The position numbers and the translations under genes are program-made. DNA of 64,000 nucleotides from positions 28,992,327 to 29,056,326 of the forward strand of contig JAFMSR010000002.1 in assembly GCA_022818135.1 (NCBI GenBank). Direction: 5' to 3'. Under the pieces are notes generated by a model. The model searched no databases. It had not been told where the DNA came from and saw nothing but the letters and a program-made list of their open reading frames with translations. The DNA comes from Saxidomus purpurata (lineage: Eukaryota; Mollusca; Bivalvia; Venerida; Veneridae). Shown in pieces: positions 25,530 to 38,080 of the stretch; the first letter of the stretch is position 1; every line of letters begins with the position of its first letter.

Positions 25530-25981
25530 CAAGGCTAGTCTAGAAGAGCTAGGTTCGTCAGAGAACAACCATAGTTTTGGTATATAGCTCAACTTTTCCT
25601 GTAATATTAAATGCCTGTTGTGATTTTCATGAAACCACTGTACCATCAGTTTTACTGATTTTATGTCGTCATTACTTTAATACAGAGCCTCTAAACAACA
25701 CGAAGCCACGTACCGCGGAGAAATACTCCAGAAATCAAGTTCGTTTTAAACGTAGTTCCACATATATCCTTTGGAATATGTACTGCTCCTTTGGGAAAGT
25801 AATCGAGGATGAACGCAAACAATATTGGATTTCGGTCAAAGCAATACTCATTTTCCTCGATATCAAAATGTTCACTATGCCTATTAGCCAATTTTGAGTC
25901 TGCAAAGGCTGCAAGAGTATCTGCGTGGCACTTACATATTGTACCACCAATGTTTAATCGAACAATGTTCTTGTTCAACAT
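25530..25981 (-). pseudogene. P1: decayed T1 exon of a Shaw-like K+ channel
   Basis: Reading from ATG 25981, the frame matches the T1 domain of genes A, B and C: VRLNIGGT, then ENEYCFDRNPILFAFILD, then HIPKDICGTTFK. Near 25740 a one-base shift changes frame; in the next frame FWSISPRYVASCCLEALY continues. An in-frame TAA then replaces the Gln codon after EALY. The homologous end, LFSDEPSSSRLAL, is present, but the splice donor that is 'ttg|gtaag' in B reads 'ttg|gaaag', so the GT is lost. FFDR has become CFDR. No transmembrane exon was found downstream. Several independent lesions make this a pseudogene, orientated like gene A. Confidence 0.88.
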
Positions 25982-25984
25982 TTG

Positions 25985-28900
25985 TAATCATGTCGAGCTA
26001 ATTAAGACAGGCTATAGTTTACGACTATTTCCAAATCATGCTGTGATCGTCTTGTTATCTTTATCTGTTGCGATTATATAACCAACAGAAATATCATAAT
26101 TGTTCAATGCAATATTAGAATTTTTTCTGCTGCCAAATTGTAAAATATACACAACCGTATAACAATGATAATTATAGAACAGCTAATGAATTATTAAGTT
26201 TTTATTTAATGCGTAACAGCAGAAAACGAAATTTACACCAGGGACGTTTATACAATTTCAAGTGTCAGACATCAATAACTCATTTATTATATATATAAAA
26301 ACAATATAATGATGAAAAACCACCTCTTATACATATCCGTAATGAGTCATTCCTGATGACATTTCATAATACCGGTAATCCGTGAACATGCAGTAAGTGA
26401 AATGTGCCATTAGCAAGAAGATATAATCAATGTTAGGCGACATTTGCTCTGCGTACTTCAGACACAAAATGCTCGCTCTGCCTCAAGGTCAGCTCAGTTT
26501 TTTGACAAATGGTGTTCCATACTGCTTCCTTTGCATTACATACTAAATACACGTATGAAAGGTTTTCTGTCTATTATTGGTCTATTTCGTGTTCATATCC
26601 CTCAGATGTAGGAAAGTCTGAGTCTCAATGGAATACATTGATTAAAATACACTTTTAGTTTTTAAGATTAAATCCTCATCGACCATGTACGTCTATATAC
26701 AGAGGTATTTAGATACAATTCTTAAATCTCTAAAGATGTTTCATTCGACTGAGAAAATGCTTAACAAAAACATAAACTATGGCATTAAGGCAGAGTTTAA
26801 GTTGGCAATAAATTATTTTTGTTATATATATATATATATATTGTACCGAAACAAAAGAACTTAAACTATTCATTATCAAACTTTTTTTTTTATTGTTTAT
26901 ATGTCAAGAACCCGTTATTCATGACCTCGATGTTTCTACATTCAGCGAAATATGTTACAAAGCCAGCAAAGAATCATTAGAGATGTCAATGTAACATCTG
27001 ATACAAAATGTATGCAGAGCATTACCTGAAGACTATTGAACGAAATGTGAATGCAGAGAGTGTCAGAACATGACTCTAGCTTTTTTATTATCCCCTGTAT
27101 TACATTTCTCTTTCTATTATCTGGTAAATAGTATATTACAAAAATGTACTGAATTCCATCCAACTACTAGTTTATAGATATATATTATAATGATGGAAGT
27201 GTGTAAATCAAAGTGTGCAAGACGACCCATAACTGCTGTTTATTTTTGTTGTTTTTTTTTCAATGTTTTTAGCATCTTTAATAAATTGAAGGCGAAACGC
27301 AATATTTAAAATTAACAAAGTCTATACAATATATCAGATGTTCTCTCGAAAGATCGCATAGCTGCCGGAAACAAATACGAGCTAGAAATAATTACTTTTG
27401 TTTTATATCAGATAAAGTTGAATATTACCTATTTAACGCAGAAAACGGAAACTCGGAGGCACTGGAACTCTTCGGTTTACAAAGTACGCTATATGTACAT
27501 ATTTCTGTGCAGGAAGGTCACGTTCTCTAAGTTCTGAGTTCTAAGGATAATGTTGAGGATATATATGAATATTGAGGTTAAAGTAGAATGGGGAAGTTTA
27601 GAAATGAATGCCGGTAAATGAAACTTAAATTGTTTGATTTTAATTTTTCGTTTTTACTTGAGTTTTGTTTTGCAAAGAGAATTTAAAGTCCTATTAGTAC
27701 CATACTACAAAGAAATATGATATCATACCAGCGAAATTGACCGTTATTTATGCGAAAGGCATTCCTAACGTTGCTTTATAAATCGCAAGTAGCCCGCGAC
27801 GCTGTATTATCGACGCACTTGTTTACTCAAAAACAAGTTTTCTGACGTAATTAATCTATCAAATAAACAATTGATTCCACATGCAGCAACATCTAGGACA
27901 TGTGTTACGACCACATGGCAGTAGTGTAACAAAGTAGGCCAGATTGAAACTGCCTCAAAGTTTCGTAATCGTAAAGGGGACAATTGTCTCTTATTGTTAT
28001 CTCGTGGCTTTAAAATATAAAAAAGAAAATAAAATATCTTGTGATCGAGATATAAATAAAGGAAGCACAAAAAACGACAAAATAGCTGTCTCGTGCCCAC
28101 GGGCAACATGTCGAGCCCGTCAAACGCGCTACACACATGCCAGACGAGGTCGAATGTGTCCATATTTTACCTTATATCTCTAAGTGTGACATTGACCTTT
28201 TAGCTACTGACCTGGGGTTTGCACGCGACACGCCGTCCCATGTGGTGAACAACTAACCTAGTGAATTTAAATCCTTCAATACACGAGGCAAGGGCTTAAA
28301 AAGTTCAAACTGTTATAGTCAAAGTCTTTATAAAATATCCAAATATTAAGCACGAGATCTACATAACTATAATACAATTGACAAGAACAGTAATAAATTA
28401 TGTAACAGTCAGTATTTCTTTATTTATCATAGTTAATCGCTTAGTCATAACACATGTACCCTGGAATAAAGAAATAAACTGACAAATCAACGTAATTGAT
28501 ATTGTTTTTAAAAATCGTTATTTCAACTAAAACTGTTTTGTAATTTCACAAGTAAATGCAGAATCGACTTACCACACTTCACAAAATCGGGCAAAATGAC
28601 GTCATAGCTGCCGTTCTTATCTTCATTAACTTATCATGGAGTGATTAAAAAATGAATTAACAGTACTTTTGAAAATAAACATAAAACTTTACCAGCAAAC
28701 GTGACATGATATTCACCAACAGACGGCGAGGTTTCTGGGAAATACCCGGAAGTGTGAATACGCCGATAATAGGAATGCGCTGATAATATAGAGTTTAAGT
28801 TGACAACACTTTTTTGTTGTTGTTTTTTTCCAAAAGAAGTGACTAAGATACATCGACATTGTTTAAGAGCAAATATGACACGCCTTTTTCATTTGTTATT

Positions 28901-29717
28901 TTCTTAGAATTATAAATGCTAAAGCGCTAGTAGAACTCTAATTGTTATGGAATGAAAAAAATTTGACTCTTGAAATATTTTCCATCGTATTTTAAGGCAC
29001 GCCAATAAAGACTCAGAAATGTAAGTCACTAAACACATTGCTTACTATAAAGATACTTCCTAAAACTGAATGTACTTTGAAATAACTTAAAAACTATGAG
29101 TAATATCTTAATCAAAAGTATCTTCCCTGAACATATAGGATTCAAGCAAAACACAGAATTCATACATACGTTTAGGTAAAACTCTGAAATAAGATGGATT
29201 GTAGTACTGTGAAACTTTTATGTGTGGATAGCAATTTATATAAAAGGTCGCTTTATGGTGATTTTGTGTACAAACGAGAATTTCTAATATAGATATTTCT
29301 CAATTTAGAAAGTTGTACTCATTTAATAGGTTACGTACATTTAGCCTTTTTTAACAGTTTGATAAAATAATTTTTTAGCTGTAGAGAATTCCCCTTAAAA
29401 AACTGACAAAACATCTGAGCCTTTAGCTTCCACATTTCAGCAAGTCAGCAATTATTCAGGTATTGTACTCATAAATTATTTTTCACACGAAAACAAGTGT
29501 ATAAAACATTTGCTAGAGGTACATATATATCGGTTACTTTCCACAGTGTCGCTTCGTAAGGAATCTCATTCTCCAAATAAGCAACTAGTAGACATAAAAC
29601 AATGTTTAAGCGATTATAAGATGCAAACAATTAAATGAAATAAACCAACTGTTATATACATTATATATTAACTCTTGTAAAAGCTTTATGTTGTTATCTT
29701 GTTTTAGTTAAATTTAA
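25985..29717. other. Gene-free stretch between P1 and gene A
   Basis: No supported exon. There is a (ta)n run at about 26824-26842. A minus-strand open frame of 118 codons (27807-28163) has no recognisable domain and overlaps a plus-strand frame of similar length, so I do not call it a gene. Confidence 0.5.
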
Positions 29718-29723
29718 TTTATT
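29718..29723 (-). terminator. Possible poly(A) signal of gene A
   Basis: TTTATT on the plus strand, AATAAA on the coding strand, about 320 bp after the gene A stop codon. It is the first consensus signal found downstream. AT-rich sequence makes chance matches common. Confidence 0.35.
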
Positions 29724-30043
29724 TTAGATCGATTGTTAAACAAGTTATAAAACTTATATTAATCACTCTCGCCACCTCATTCCTGATGGTATCTGTCGCC
29801 GTGAGGGTATGAGAGAAGAGACGCCAGTTTCCCTTTTAATGCTAAGCGCCAAACAAGGGAATGAATCAGCATTATCTTCTTTTGATCTATATTGTTGATA
29901 CAGTGCGTGTAATAATAACATTAGACTGAAACACTGTTGTGTAATACACAAATGGTGGTTTCAAAAGCTCACTCCGTATAACACAGTCCACAAAATATTC
30001 ATGTTATTAAACTATTACTGTTTGTTTACTTGCTTGTCCCTTT

Positions 30044-30868
30044 TCAAAATGTACACTCTTGTCCGTAGAGATTAACATGTTTCTGTGCGTACTTTTGATA
30101 TGTGTAAAATGTATGGAACGACGAAGCAATAACCCCAATTGGTAATGCAAGACAGACAACTCCGCAGACTGCGCATATTCCAGCAATCACGTGACCTATC
30201 GCTGATTCAGGTATATAATGGCCATATCCAACCGTAGTTAACGTAATCAATGCCCAGTACATGGCAATGAAAATGTTAGATATATTTGTATTATGTGCAA
30301 ACTCTGCCATGAACAAAATAAAGCCAAAACTACATATGAGCAAGACTAACATAAAAACCAGAATCTTCATCTCGTGTTTCGAAGAGGTAAATGTCAAGGC
30401 CATTATGTTGAATGCTGGAATACGTTTCGTAAGGTCTAGCAAACGTGCTAACTGTAGTATAACTATGTGCTTTATAGCAATGTAAGCCTTAATTTGATGT
30501 GCAGTGTCTAACTTTGTAAGATTCTGCTCCATTGCGAAAGCTACCCAGAAGGATAAGTAGCCTACGACAACAGTTATCCGTATATAGCATTTAACAAAAG
30601 ACTTTTTACTCGGACACACAAAGAAACTTAGCAAAAACTCCAAAGATAGAACAGCATGGATGGCGACATCGGTATTCACCAGGTATGAGCGTGGTTTCAT
30701 TGTCTGTACACTTTCCGTGGTTTTGTTTGCCCATCCCATTAAATGCACCATGCGATGAACAAATTCCTTTTCCTCCTCAGTGTACTCAACGGTGAACTGT
30801 GGTACTGTAGAAAGGGCTGCGATGAGGGTCGACAGAAATATAAGAAAAGATATGAAAGATCCCCAGAT
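30044..30868 (-). CDS. Gene A, exon 2 (S1-S6, C terminus)
   Basis: The acceptor on the minus strand is 'gaatttcag', then IWGSFISF at the start of S1. It gives 274 residues and a stop. The single exon for the whole membrane domain matches gene B. Sequence read upstream of the acceptor is open but is intron. Confidence 0.9.
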   Translation of the reverse strand: MWGSFISFLIFLSTLIAALSTVPQFTVEYTEEEKEFVHRMVHLMGWANKTTESVQTMKPRSYLVNTDVAIHAVLSLEFLLSFFVCPSKKSFVKCYIRITVVVGYLSFWVAFAMEQNLTKLDTAHQIKAYIAIKHIVILQLARLLDLTKRIPAFNIMALTFTSSKHEMKILVFMLVLLICSFGFILFMAEFAHNTNISNIFIAMYWALITLTTVGYGHYIPESAIGHVIAGICAVCGVVCLALPIGVIASSFHTFYTYQKYAQKHVNLYGQECTF

Positions 30869-33800
30869 CTGAAATTCACAATAACAAGATAATGGGTAAT
30901 TCTCCGGAGAGAATGAATCAATTTGCATGTAGGGCCCTACTTCCTAATTTAACAAATGTGCATGAATTACCATGGCTTTGACATTTAAATTTGATGCGTA
31001 AGACATTGTCTCAGGGAGTAATAATGATAATAATAATACTAATGACTTTATTCAACGAACGTTACTTCTAAGACATATCATGCATTACAAATAATTAAAA
31101 ACATAACTTATTTTCATATGGCCTTCAAAACAAAAAGAAAAACGAAAAAAATATCATACAGAACATGTATATACTTAATAGTCATAAAAATCAAGCCTGC
31201 AATCAAACAGTGCATGGATTATAAACGCACAATGAATAAACAAACTCTCATTGACAGTCACTCAAATAAATATATAACAATCAAGTATCAAGGCTCATCT
31301 TTAAGGTAACTTGCCCCGGAACAAAATGGCCACCAGTGAAAACATGATGATATCACTAAAATGTAGTCTGGTGGTCTTTTGACATAATACACAATCAAAT
31401 TACTGTTATATAAGCTTTTAGAACCTGTATTAGTGTGTTTTGTTGCAAATATTGTTAAAACATGTCATTTCAGTTCTTGGGTTTACTTACATGAAAAATA
31501 TCCAATTTTTGTGCAAGTTTCTTTACAAAGTCAAATGATGAAATTATTCAAACCTGCACTTATTTACTAGTTCAATGTCTCCTCCAGATGCTCGACCATA
31601 GAAATAGTTGAGCTGTTCTTTCAATCTTACACATCAACAGTTTATAACACATCACTAAATTGTGAAGTCCACATGCTTGAGTTATGGTTAGGGTTAGAGC
31701 GCTATTGTCTTTAGTGGGTGGGTGCGTGGGTGCATGCTTTTTTTCAATTTTTATTTTTCCCTTTAATGTATACTGTGTTTGTTTTGGTCGGGATGTCATA
31801 ATATTGTAGTATACTGACACTAAAAATTCACGTAAAGAGAACTATAAATCAGTGAATCAAGACGGTACTTTTGAAACATATTCTTGCTAGTTGACAACAA
31901 AGCCTTTGTTACAGATTCAGTGAATAGCAAAACATATTTTATACCATATAATCAAAACCTGTTTATCCGTTTCAACATTTAAAATAATCAAACCTCTATT
32001 GTTTACTATTTTTTTGTTTTGATACAGAAAAATAAACAAAATAGTTAATAATGGTGTAACTATGTTTTGTTTCTTTATTTCCACTGAATCTTCACAGAGC
32101 CTTGTTCTCCAAGAAAGTTTCAAATACATGAATTATTAGTGTCAGTATACTACAATATTATGACATCCCGACCAAAACAAACACAGTATACATTAAAGGG
32201 AAAAATAAAAATTGAAAAAAGCATGCACCCCACCCACTAAAGACAATAGTGCTCTACCTTAAGCCATAACTCAAGCATGTGGACTTCACAATTTAGTGAT
32301 GTGTTATAAACTGTTGATGTGTAAGATTGAAAGAACAGCTCAACTATTTCTATGGTCGAGCATCTGGAGGAGACATTGAACTAGTAAATAAGTGCAGGTT
32401 TGAATAATTTCATCATTTGACTTTGTCAGGAAACTTGCACAAAAATTGGATATTTTTCATGTAAGTAAACCCAAGAACTGAAATAACATGTTTTAACAAT
32501 ATATGCAACAAAACACACTGATACAGGTTCTAAAAGCTTATATAACAGTAATTTGATTGCGTATTATGTCAAAAGACCACCAGACTACATTTTAGTGATA
32601 TCATCATGTTTTCACTAGTGACCATTTTGTTCCGGGGCAAGTTACCTTAAATGAAAAAGTTAATTTCTGAGCTTTGTTGTAGAGATACGGTACAACAATA
32701 ATGAAATATCGGAAGAATTTAACCATTGTAAAACAATGACCTCATCTCATCCGATAGACAATATATAACGTTTTTTAATAATGCAATTTTGGAGTTCACC
32801 TTTTACAAACATAGTCTAACATCAGCTTTAACATTATTAACATCATGTTATTACATAACTATGTATATCATACTAATTTATACATTGCTAGCCTATTTTA
32901 TTGTACCGATACTTATGATTTGATCGTTAATACACAATATAGCTATACCTAATTATAACATATCCATGCTTTTCTAGAATTTCTTCAGTAAATGCATAAT
33001 TCCGGGGAAAAAAGCATGTATCATCATTTTCTGCCATTATAAATATAAGCTGAAGTCAAAGTCCTCCCGAGAGACTTATCGGATTCCCCTTGTTTATGTT
33101 CGAACTACCCGATAAATGAAAACAGCCTGGTATCTACCAATAAGGCAACAAATTTGCTCTACAACCATGCTAGTCTCATTATTTCTAGTCTACGTATTCC
33201 ACCTGAATTTTGTCAATACGTGACGAAATACATAAATCCTGCATCTCTGTTACAACTTTCAAAAGTGCTGCAATGACACATTCCCAAGGTGTAAGAATGA
33301 GGTCTGAGATAACACTGTCCATTTTCAAAAGGCGAACCTCATTCTGATACCTGCGGAATATACATGTATCATTGTCGCACTTTTAAAAGTTGGCACAGAG
33401 TTGTATTTCGTGCTGGTGGTGGTGAAATTTTAACAAAATACAGGTAGGGTGCTTGGACTCAAAATGACACAAGCATGGTGCCAGAACATAACTGTTGCCT
33501 TATTGATAGACGCTAGGGGATCCCATTAGCCCTCTGCCAATGTTTCATAACTTTTATACTAATGAGTTATAGTGGGTCCCGAGTGTTTTTCAAAAAAGAT
33601 TTTTCTTTGTAGGAACTTGACTGGACATTGTTTTCCTTGTTATACTGAACATTTTTCGTTATGAAAGTAGATTTGCAGGGACGGATCATGCGGGCGGTAG
33701 AGGTCAAAACTTCAAGTTACTGTTAGCCCACCTAGAAGTGTGTATTCTCTGTCCGTTAATATGTTAACTGTGCGATTTTTTAAGGAATATTACAGAATAA

Positions 33801-35989
33801 ACTGGCATAATTATTTAATATCTAAAATTAAAGAAATATAAGAATGTACAACTGGTTCATAGCGGGTCGTATCATTTTTTTAGCTGAGTAGTGCATGGTA
33901 ACTCTGTTGCTTGACCCTAGTGGGTTCCGACACATCACAACGCACTCTAAATTATAGAAATTGCTTATCTGCCGACCCTTATATAGTTGAATCTAAATTA
34001 AGAGCGATAGTTAGCACGCTCTGTAGCTCAATGTTACATTTTTAACATAGAGTGATCGTATGCATGCTCGATCAGATACGTGCTCGATCACTTGCAAGTT
34101 TTTATGCACACAATTTCTTAAAAATGAAAAATTGAAACATTTGTGTTCCGTTCTGTATATTAATGACCCAATGGACAAATAAATCTCCAACAAAAAGAGC
34201 GACGATTGCGGGTGCGGCATTTTACGGACGCTAAAAACATTTGGCCAAAAATGACCAACTGACATATCTTATTGAAAACTGAGTGTAACAGATTCTTTAC
34301 GTCACACCATTATAAAACTTTGATTTAAATCATAAAAGAAATTACATGTGGTTGTCCAAATAACTGTTATTGTCTAGTCTTTGCAGCATTAATCATGTAA
34401 ATATTCAGTGACCTCATTTTTGACAGCTTGTTGGATAGGGATAAGTTACTAGATAGTTCATGAAATTTTAAACAGAAATAGAGTAAGAATAAATCTATAT
34501 AAGAAATTGATAAAAAAAATCGTTGAAGGCAGTTTCAAAATAAATATTAGGTTTTAGGTCTTAAACAACTAAATCTGTACATTTTATTTATAATAAGAGA
34601 AATGCTCTTTTGTGTTCATGTTTAAATGAGCTTGAAAGGAATATTTGTCACATTATAAAAACAGTTTTTGTCCTTTCATCATCTAAAGTGTCTAGAATGA
34701 ACCATTACAAAGTTTCACTCACCTGATACCTTTGAAAGGCTAAAAGTCTGATCACGAAAGAATAAAAACAATAATAATAATATCCAATGCTTGTAAATAT
34801 GTTAAATTGTTCAAAGGTTGTTAGCAGATGACTGTTGTGAATTTTTTACTGAAATTATACATATAAGTATTATTTTAAGTTACTATTGCATTTCGTAATA
34901 AGAATCTATGCGCCCTACCCCGACACCAAGACAATAGAATATGTCATTTGAGGTATGTTATATTATATTAACTAATTCTTCTAAAAGTGGCTGTTTATCT
35001 GTAATATTTGCAGCTTTGAGACATGTTTCACTTTTCCAAAAATAACCGTAAGGCAGTTAGATACTGTCATTAAAATCAGTGATCGAGCACGTGTCGCGTC
35101 TGCATAAAAATAATGGTCATTTACCTATGTTATTACTTGGCCCAATGGAGTGATTTTCACAGCATTATTTTAACAGTTCACGGCAATTTGAAAGATGAAG
35201 ATCAGTTTGCGCAAAACAGATTATATAACTCAACTTCATAAGATATTTGTAACAGTTAAATAATTTTGATCGAGCATATAAAGGGTCAGTCTATGTCCAA
35301 CGTGACACCGTTTCTGATTGGTTTCGTTGATAATAACCATGGAAGTAAACCTATTAAAACAGCCATTAATCTGCAAAAGCAATCCCGATTATATATCAAC
35401 TAAACCGACTTTAGAAAATGTCATTGACAGTTACATGTATCAATAATGAGTTAATTGCCTAGTAAAAAGAACGACTTTCACAATGTTTGAATGAATAAGA
35501 ATTTCTTACCAAAGCAGTCCTAGAAGATCTTGGTTCATCAAGGAAAAGCCAGATTCGCTGTCGCAAACTTATATTCTCTTTCAGCATTAAACAGATGTTA
35601 GTAGTTTCTGTTAAACGTTTGATCAGTTTCTTCATTGTTGAAACGTCTTCTTCGCTCCTATATAGAGATTCCCAGCAACATGGAGCAACATAACGCGGCG
35701 AAATTTTCCAAAACTCTAGCTCCTCTTTGAATGCTACTCCACACATATCTTTAGGTAAGTGTATCGTTCCTTTCCGTGATGCATCCAGAATGTATGCAAA
35801 CAACAGTGGATTTCTGTCAAAGAAATATTCGTCTTTTTCGAAGTTATAATTTTCTGTCCACTCGTCTAAATGCGCCAGTAAAGAATCTGAAAATGTTTTC
35901 AAAGTCTTCGCATAGCACTGGAAATTTGTCCCACCGACGTTTAGTCTTATGATGATATGTTTAGTGCTCAAACTAAGTGCATGCTCCAT
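30044..35989 (-). CDS. Gene A: Shaw/Kv3-like K+ channel with degenerate voltage sensor
   Basis: Two exons joined by a phase-0 GT-AG intron encode 434 residues. T1 (about 11-110) has RLNVGG, EYFFDRNP and the complete zinc site His77, Cys83, Cys104, Cys105 (HX5CX20CC) of non-Shaker Kv channels. S1-S6 follow (about 161-415), with an NKT glycosylation site at Asn208 in the S1-S2 loop. The filter is TTVGYGH (371-377) and S6 has PIG (403-405) in place of PXP. Counting back from the S4-S5 linker, the six S4 basic positions are K293, V296, Q299, R302, D305 and K308. The S2 Phe of the charge-transfer centre is Leu234 and the S3 Asp is Val260; the S2 Glu is kept (Glu237). By family the product is a plasma-membrane K+ channel subunit. 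Weak or no voltage gating, or a modulatory role, is inference. The cytoplasmic tail is short. Confidence 0.87.
30869..35509 (-). other. Gene A intron (4.64 kb)
   Basis: It lies exactly between the T1 domain and S1, in phase 0, and is nearly eight times longer than the 599 bp gene B intron at the same position. Part of the excess is the foldback element at 31300-32651. The rest has no gene. Two short inverted copies of 'agtgatcgagcacgt' lie near 34080 and 35080. Confidence 0.8.
31300..32651. mobile_element. Foldback element with ~525 bp inverted arms
   Basis: The left arm, 31300-31830, is the reverse complement of the right arm, 32129-32651, at high identity with a few indels; the unrelated centre is about 300 bp. 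The tips are 'ttaaggtaacttgccccgga' and its complement 'tccggggcaagttaccttaa'. TTAA stands at both extreme ends (31301-31304 and 32647-32650), which is either part of the arms or a TTAA target duplication as made by piggyBac-type transposases. No transposase frame is present, so it is non-autonomous. The open frame at 31572-31820 lies in an arm and is not a gene. Confidence 0.9.
35510..35989 (-). CDS. Gene A, exon 1 (T1 domain)
   Basis: ATG at 35989 is the first in-frame ATG; the frame is open for 20 codons upstream without one, so the start is reasonably firm unless a 5' exon exists. It encodes 160 residues: T1, then a linker ending in FLDEPRSSRTAL. The donor on the minus strand is 'ttg|gtaaga'. 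Confidence 0.88.
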
Positions 35990-37857
35990 GTTGCTGTATG
36001 AAATCCTTTGTTGTGCAACAATTTTCGTTTTTATAATTTGCACTGACAATTTCTACTTGTTTGAAATAATTTCTTAAAAAAATGTTATATAACGTTCCTG
36101 TTGTATAATGAAAAGTGTTCTATTTATTTTACCTGGTCCAGCAATCAGCTATAGTTCATTATTTTCAAATCTCAGTGAACTAGTGCTTAGAACGATGACA
36201 TTAAAATGTTCTCAAACAACAGCCGATAGTTCAGGGTGATAGAAATATTTATGATTGAATTCAACACTTCTGATATTAGAATATCGACGTACATTTTCCA
36301 TCTCAGTATCACAAAAAATCATTTGTCGTCTGCTAATATCTCCACATCTAACATTCCGATTCCGAATTTACCTTCATTATCTTTAAAAATTATTGTATTT
36401 TACTTTTTTTGCGTAATATATGTCAAACTTGTACTTAAGACCACCTGTGTATAAAGAAAAGCCTTGAATAAAGACCAGCCTGCGAATAAAGACCAGCTTG
36501 AAAAAAAAAACCATAAAATATTAAGCTGTTGTAGAAACAACTGTGAATAAAGACCACCTGTCAGCAAAAACTATCAAAGCTCACAGGTTTGACTAACTAT
36601 TAATGGACAATCATCTTAAGATATTATTCTCATTATTCTCATTTAATAGTTATGGTTATACATGCATACAATTTGAACATTACGTTAAACGTCTTTGAAA
36701 TGAAATGTTCTATAAATACATAAACTATGCTCATCTTACCGTCTGTTTGGTTTTGTTTATAGCTATGCATTTGACAATGATACAAATACGAAGGCATCAG
36801 CGTACAGAAACATGCCCATTTTTGGTTATTTCCTTTTAGTACCTTCTTTGTTTTGTTTTCGATTACCTGTCAAAAATAGCTCAACCATTTTCTGATTCAA
36901 AATAAAAAACTATCAGATTCAGGTTAAACAAACCTCGTCTTGAAACATTCTTTCAATAACTTTAAGATTCTATTTCCGTTCTTTGTTTCAGAATCAAGTA
37001 GCTATCTAACGCTAAATGCTGACAAGAAACAAAGAGTATATAGATCATGCGCACATTAATGCAGGTTTCCAATACCCTTTCCATTAAAGACACACCGATA
37101 ACGATTCCAGATTTAAAAGGAAATTCGATTTGGTGTTAGTAATGAACCTTTAACGGGCATTGTTTCTTATACTGCGCACATATAAAGACAATAATAATTC
37201 ATTCCGTCTTATTGCCGACTGCCTACTTGCCTCTGAATTTCTATGTATAAATATAAAATATAAATGTATTATAAATAAACTTTCTTAACGTTTTAAATAC
37301 CGTTTTACCGAAATTAATGACCATTGATGCGTTTTTGTATATCCGCTCTGTTGTCAAAGAAAGATTACCTTTTTTCCATTTAATGCATTTATCTTGTGAA
37401 AATCTTGTGTTCATCCAATGTGAAGTATTATTAGTAACTCCCGTGAGTGTAGGATTAAGTCAGGAGATTGTTCTTTATTCTATATTCCCTTGTGACAGTG
37501 GCATTCTGATTTCTCGTGATATCAGTGATGAATTCGTTGTAGTAATAAATATGATTCCTGACGACTTATGTTAGAAGTCGTCGCTGGATATTTGTTTATT
37601 CATTCAACTGTTACTGATAATAGACACTATTGTTATGAAAATTAATTTAAAATTGATTGCATTTCTTTGTTGTCGTTATAGTGATATTGTATTGGTTGCT
37701 GCATAGACATTATTTGTGTTTGAATAACCAAATGTGTTTATTTGCATATTGTTTCAATTGGATAGTTCACGTCTTTTTTTTCATTCGGTAAACTAGACTA
37801 TCAATGATAAGGAAAAACAATCAACAATTGATTCAAAGAGGAACCCCCTTAACACAA

Positions 37858-38080
37858 ATTATTAAGTTTTAAAATATATAAATCCGTTGTTTTTTTATTT
37901 TATTGCTTCTTGTATTTTCAGACTGACCTTCCAGGGGTTGGAAGTGAATTGCGGAAGACTGCCAGCAATATGCTATAAAACAGGCATACTTTTGTGATGA
38001 TATCTCATATAACGGCATACTTCTTATTTTTAAAGCCATCATTGTTATGAGTGTATAAAAGGACAGAAAGATTAAAGAAT
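37858..38080 (+). repeat. Direct repeat pair, copy 1
   Basis: Matches 41515-41728 in the same orientation, about 3.66 kb away. Shared landmarks are 'attgcttcttgtatt', 'cagactgacctt', 'ccaggg', 'ctcatataacggcatactt' and 'gagtgtataa' followed by 'aggacaga' or 'caggacaga'. It has no coding capacity. Confidence 0.7.

Noticed and set aside
27807..28163. 118-codon minus-strand open frame
   Set aside because: It has no recognisable domain, overlaps an opposite-strand frame of similar size, and has no splice context or paralogue in the window. It is no longer than expected by chance over 64 kb.
31572..31820. 82-codon minus-strand open frame
   Set aside because: It lies within the left arm of the foldback element and its counterpart in the other arm is not an equivalent frame.
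34066..35100. Inverted repeat element around 'agtgatcgagcacgt'
   Set aside because: Only about 15 bp match in inverted orientation about 1 kb apart; the flanks do not extend the match.
37317..37574. 85-codon plus-strand open frame
   Set aside because: No domain, no signal of splicing and no homologous copy; AT-rich chance frame.
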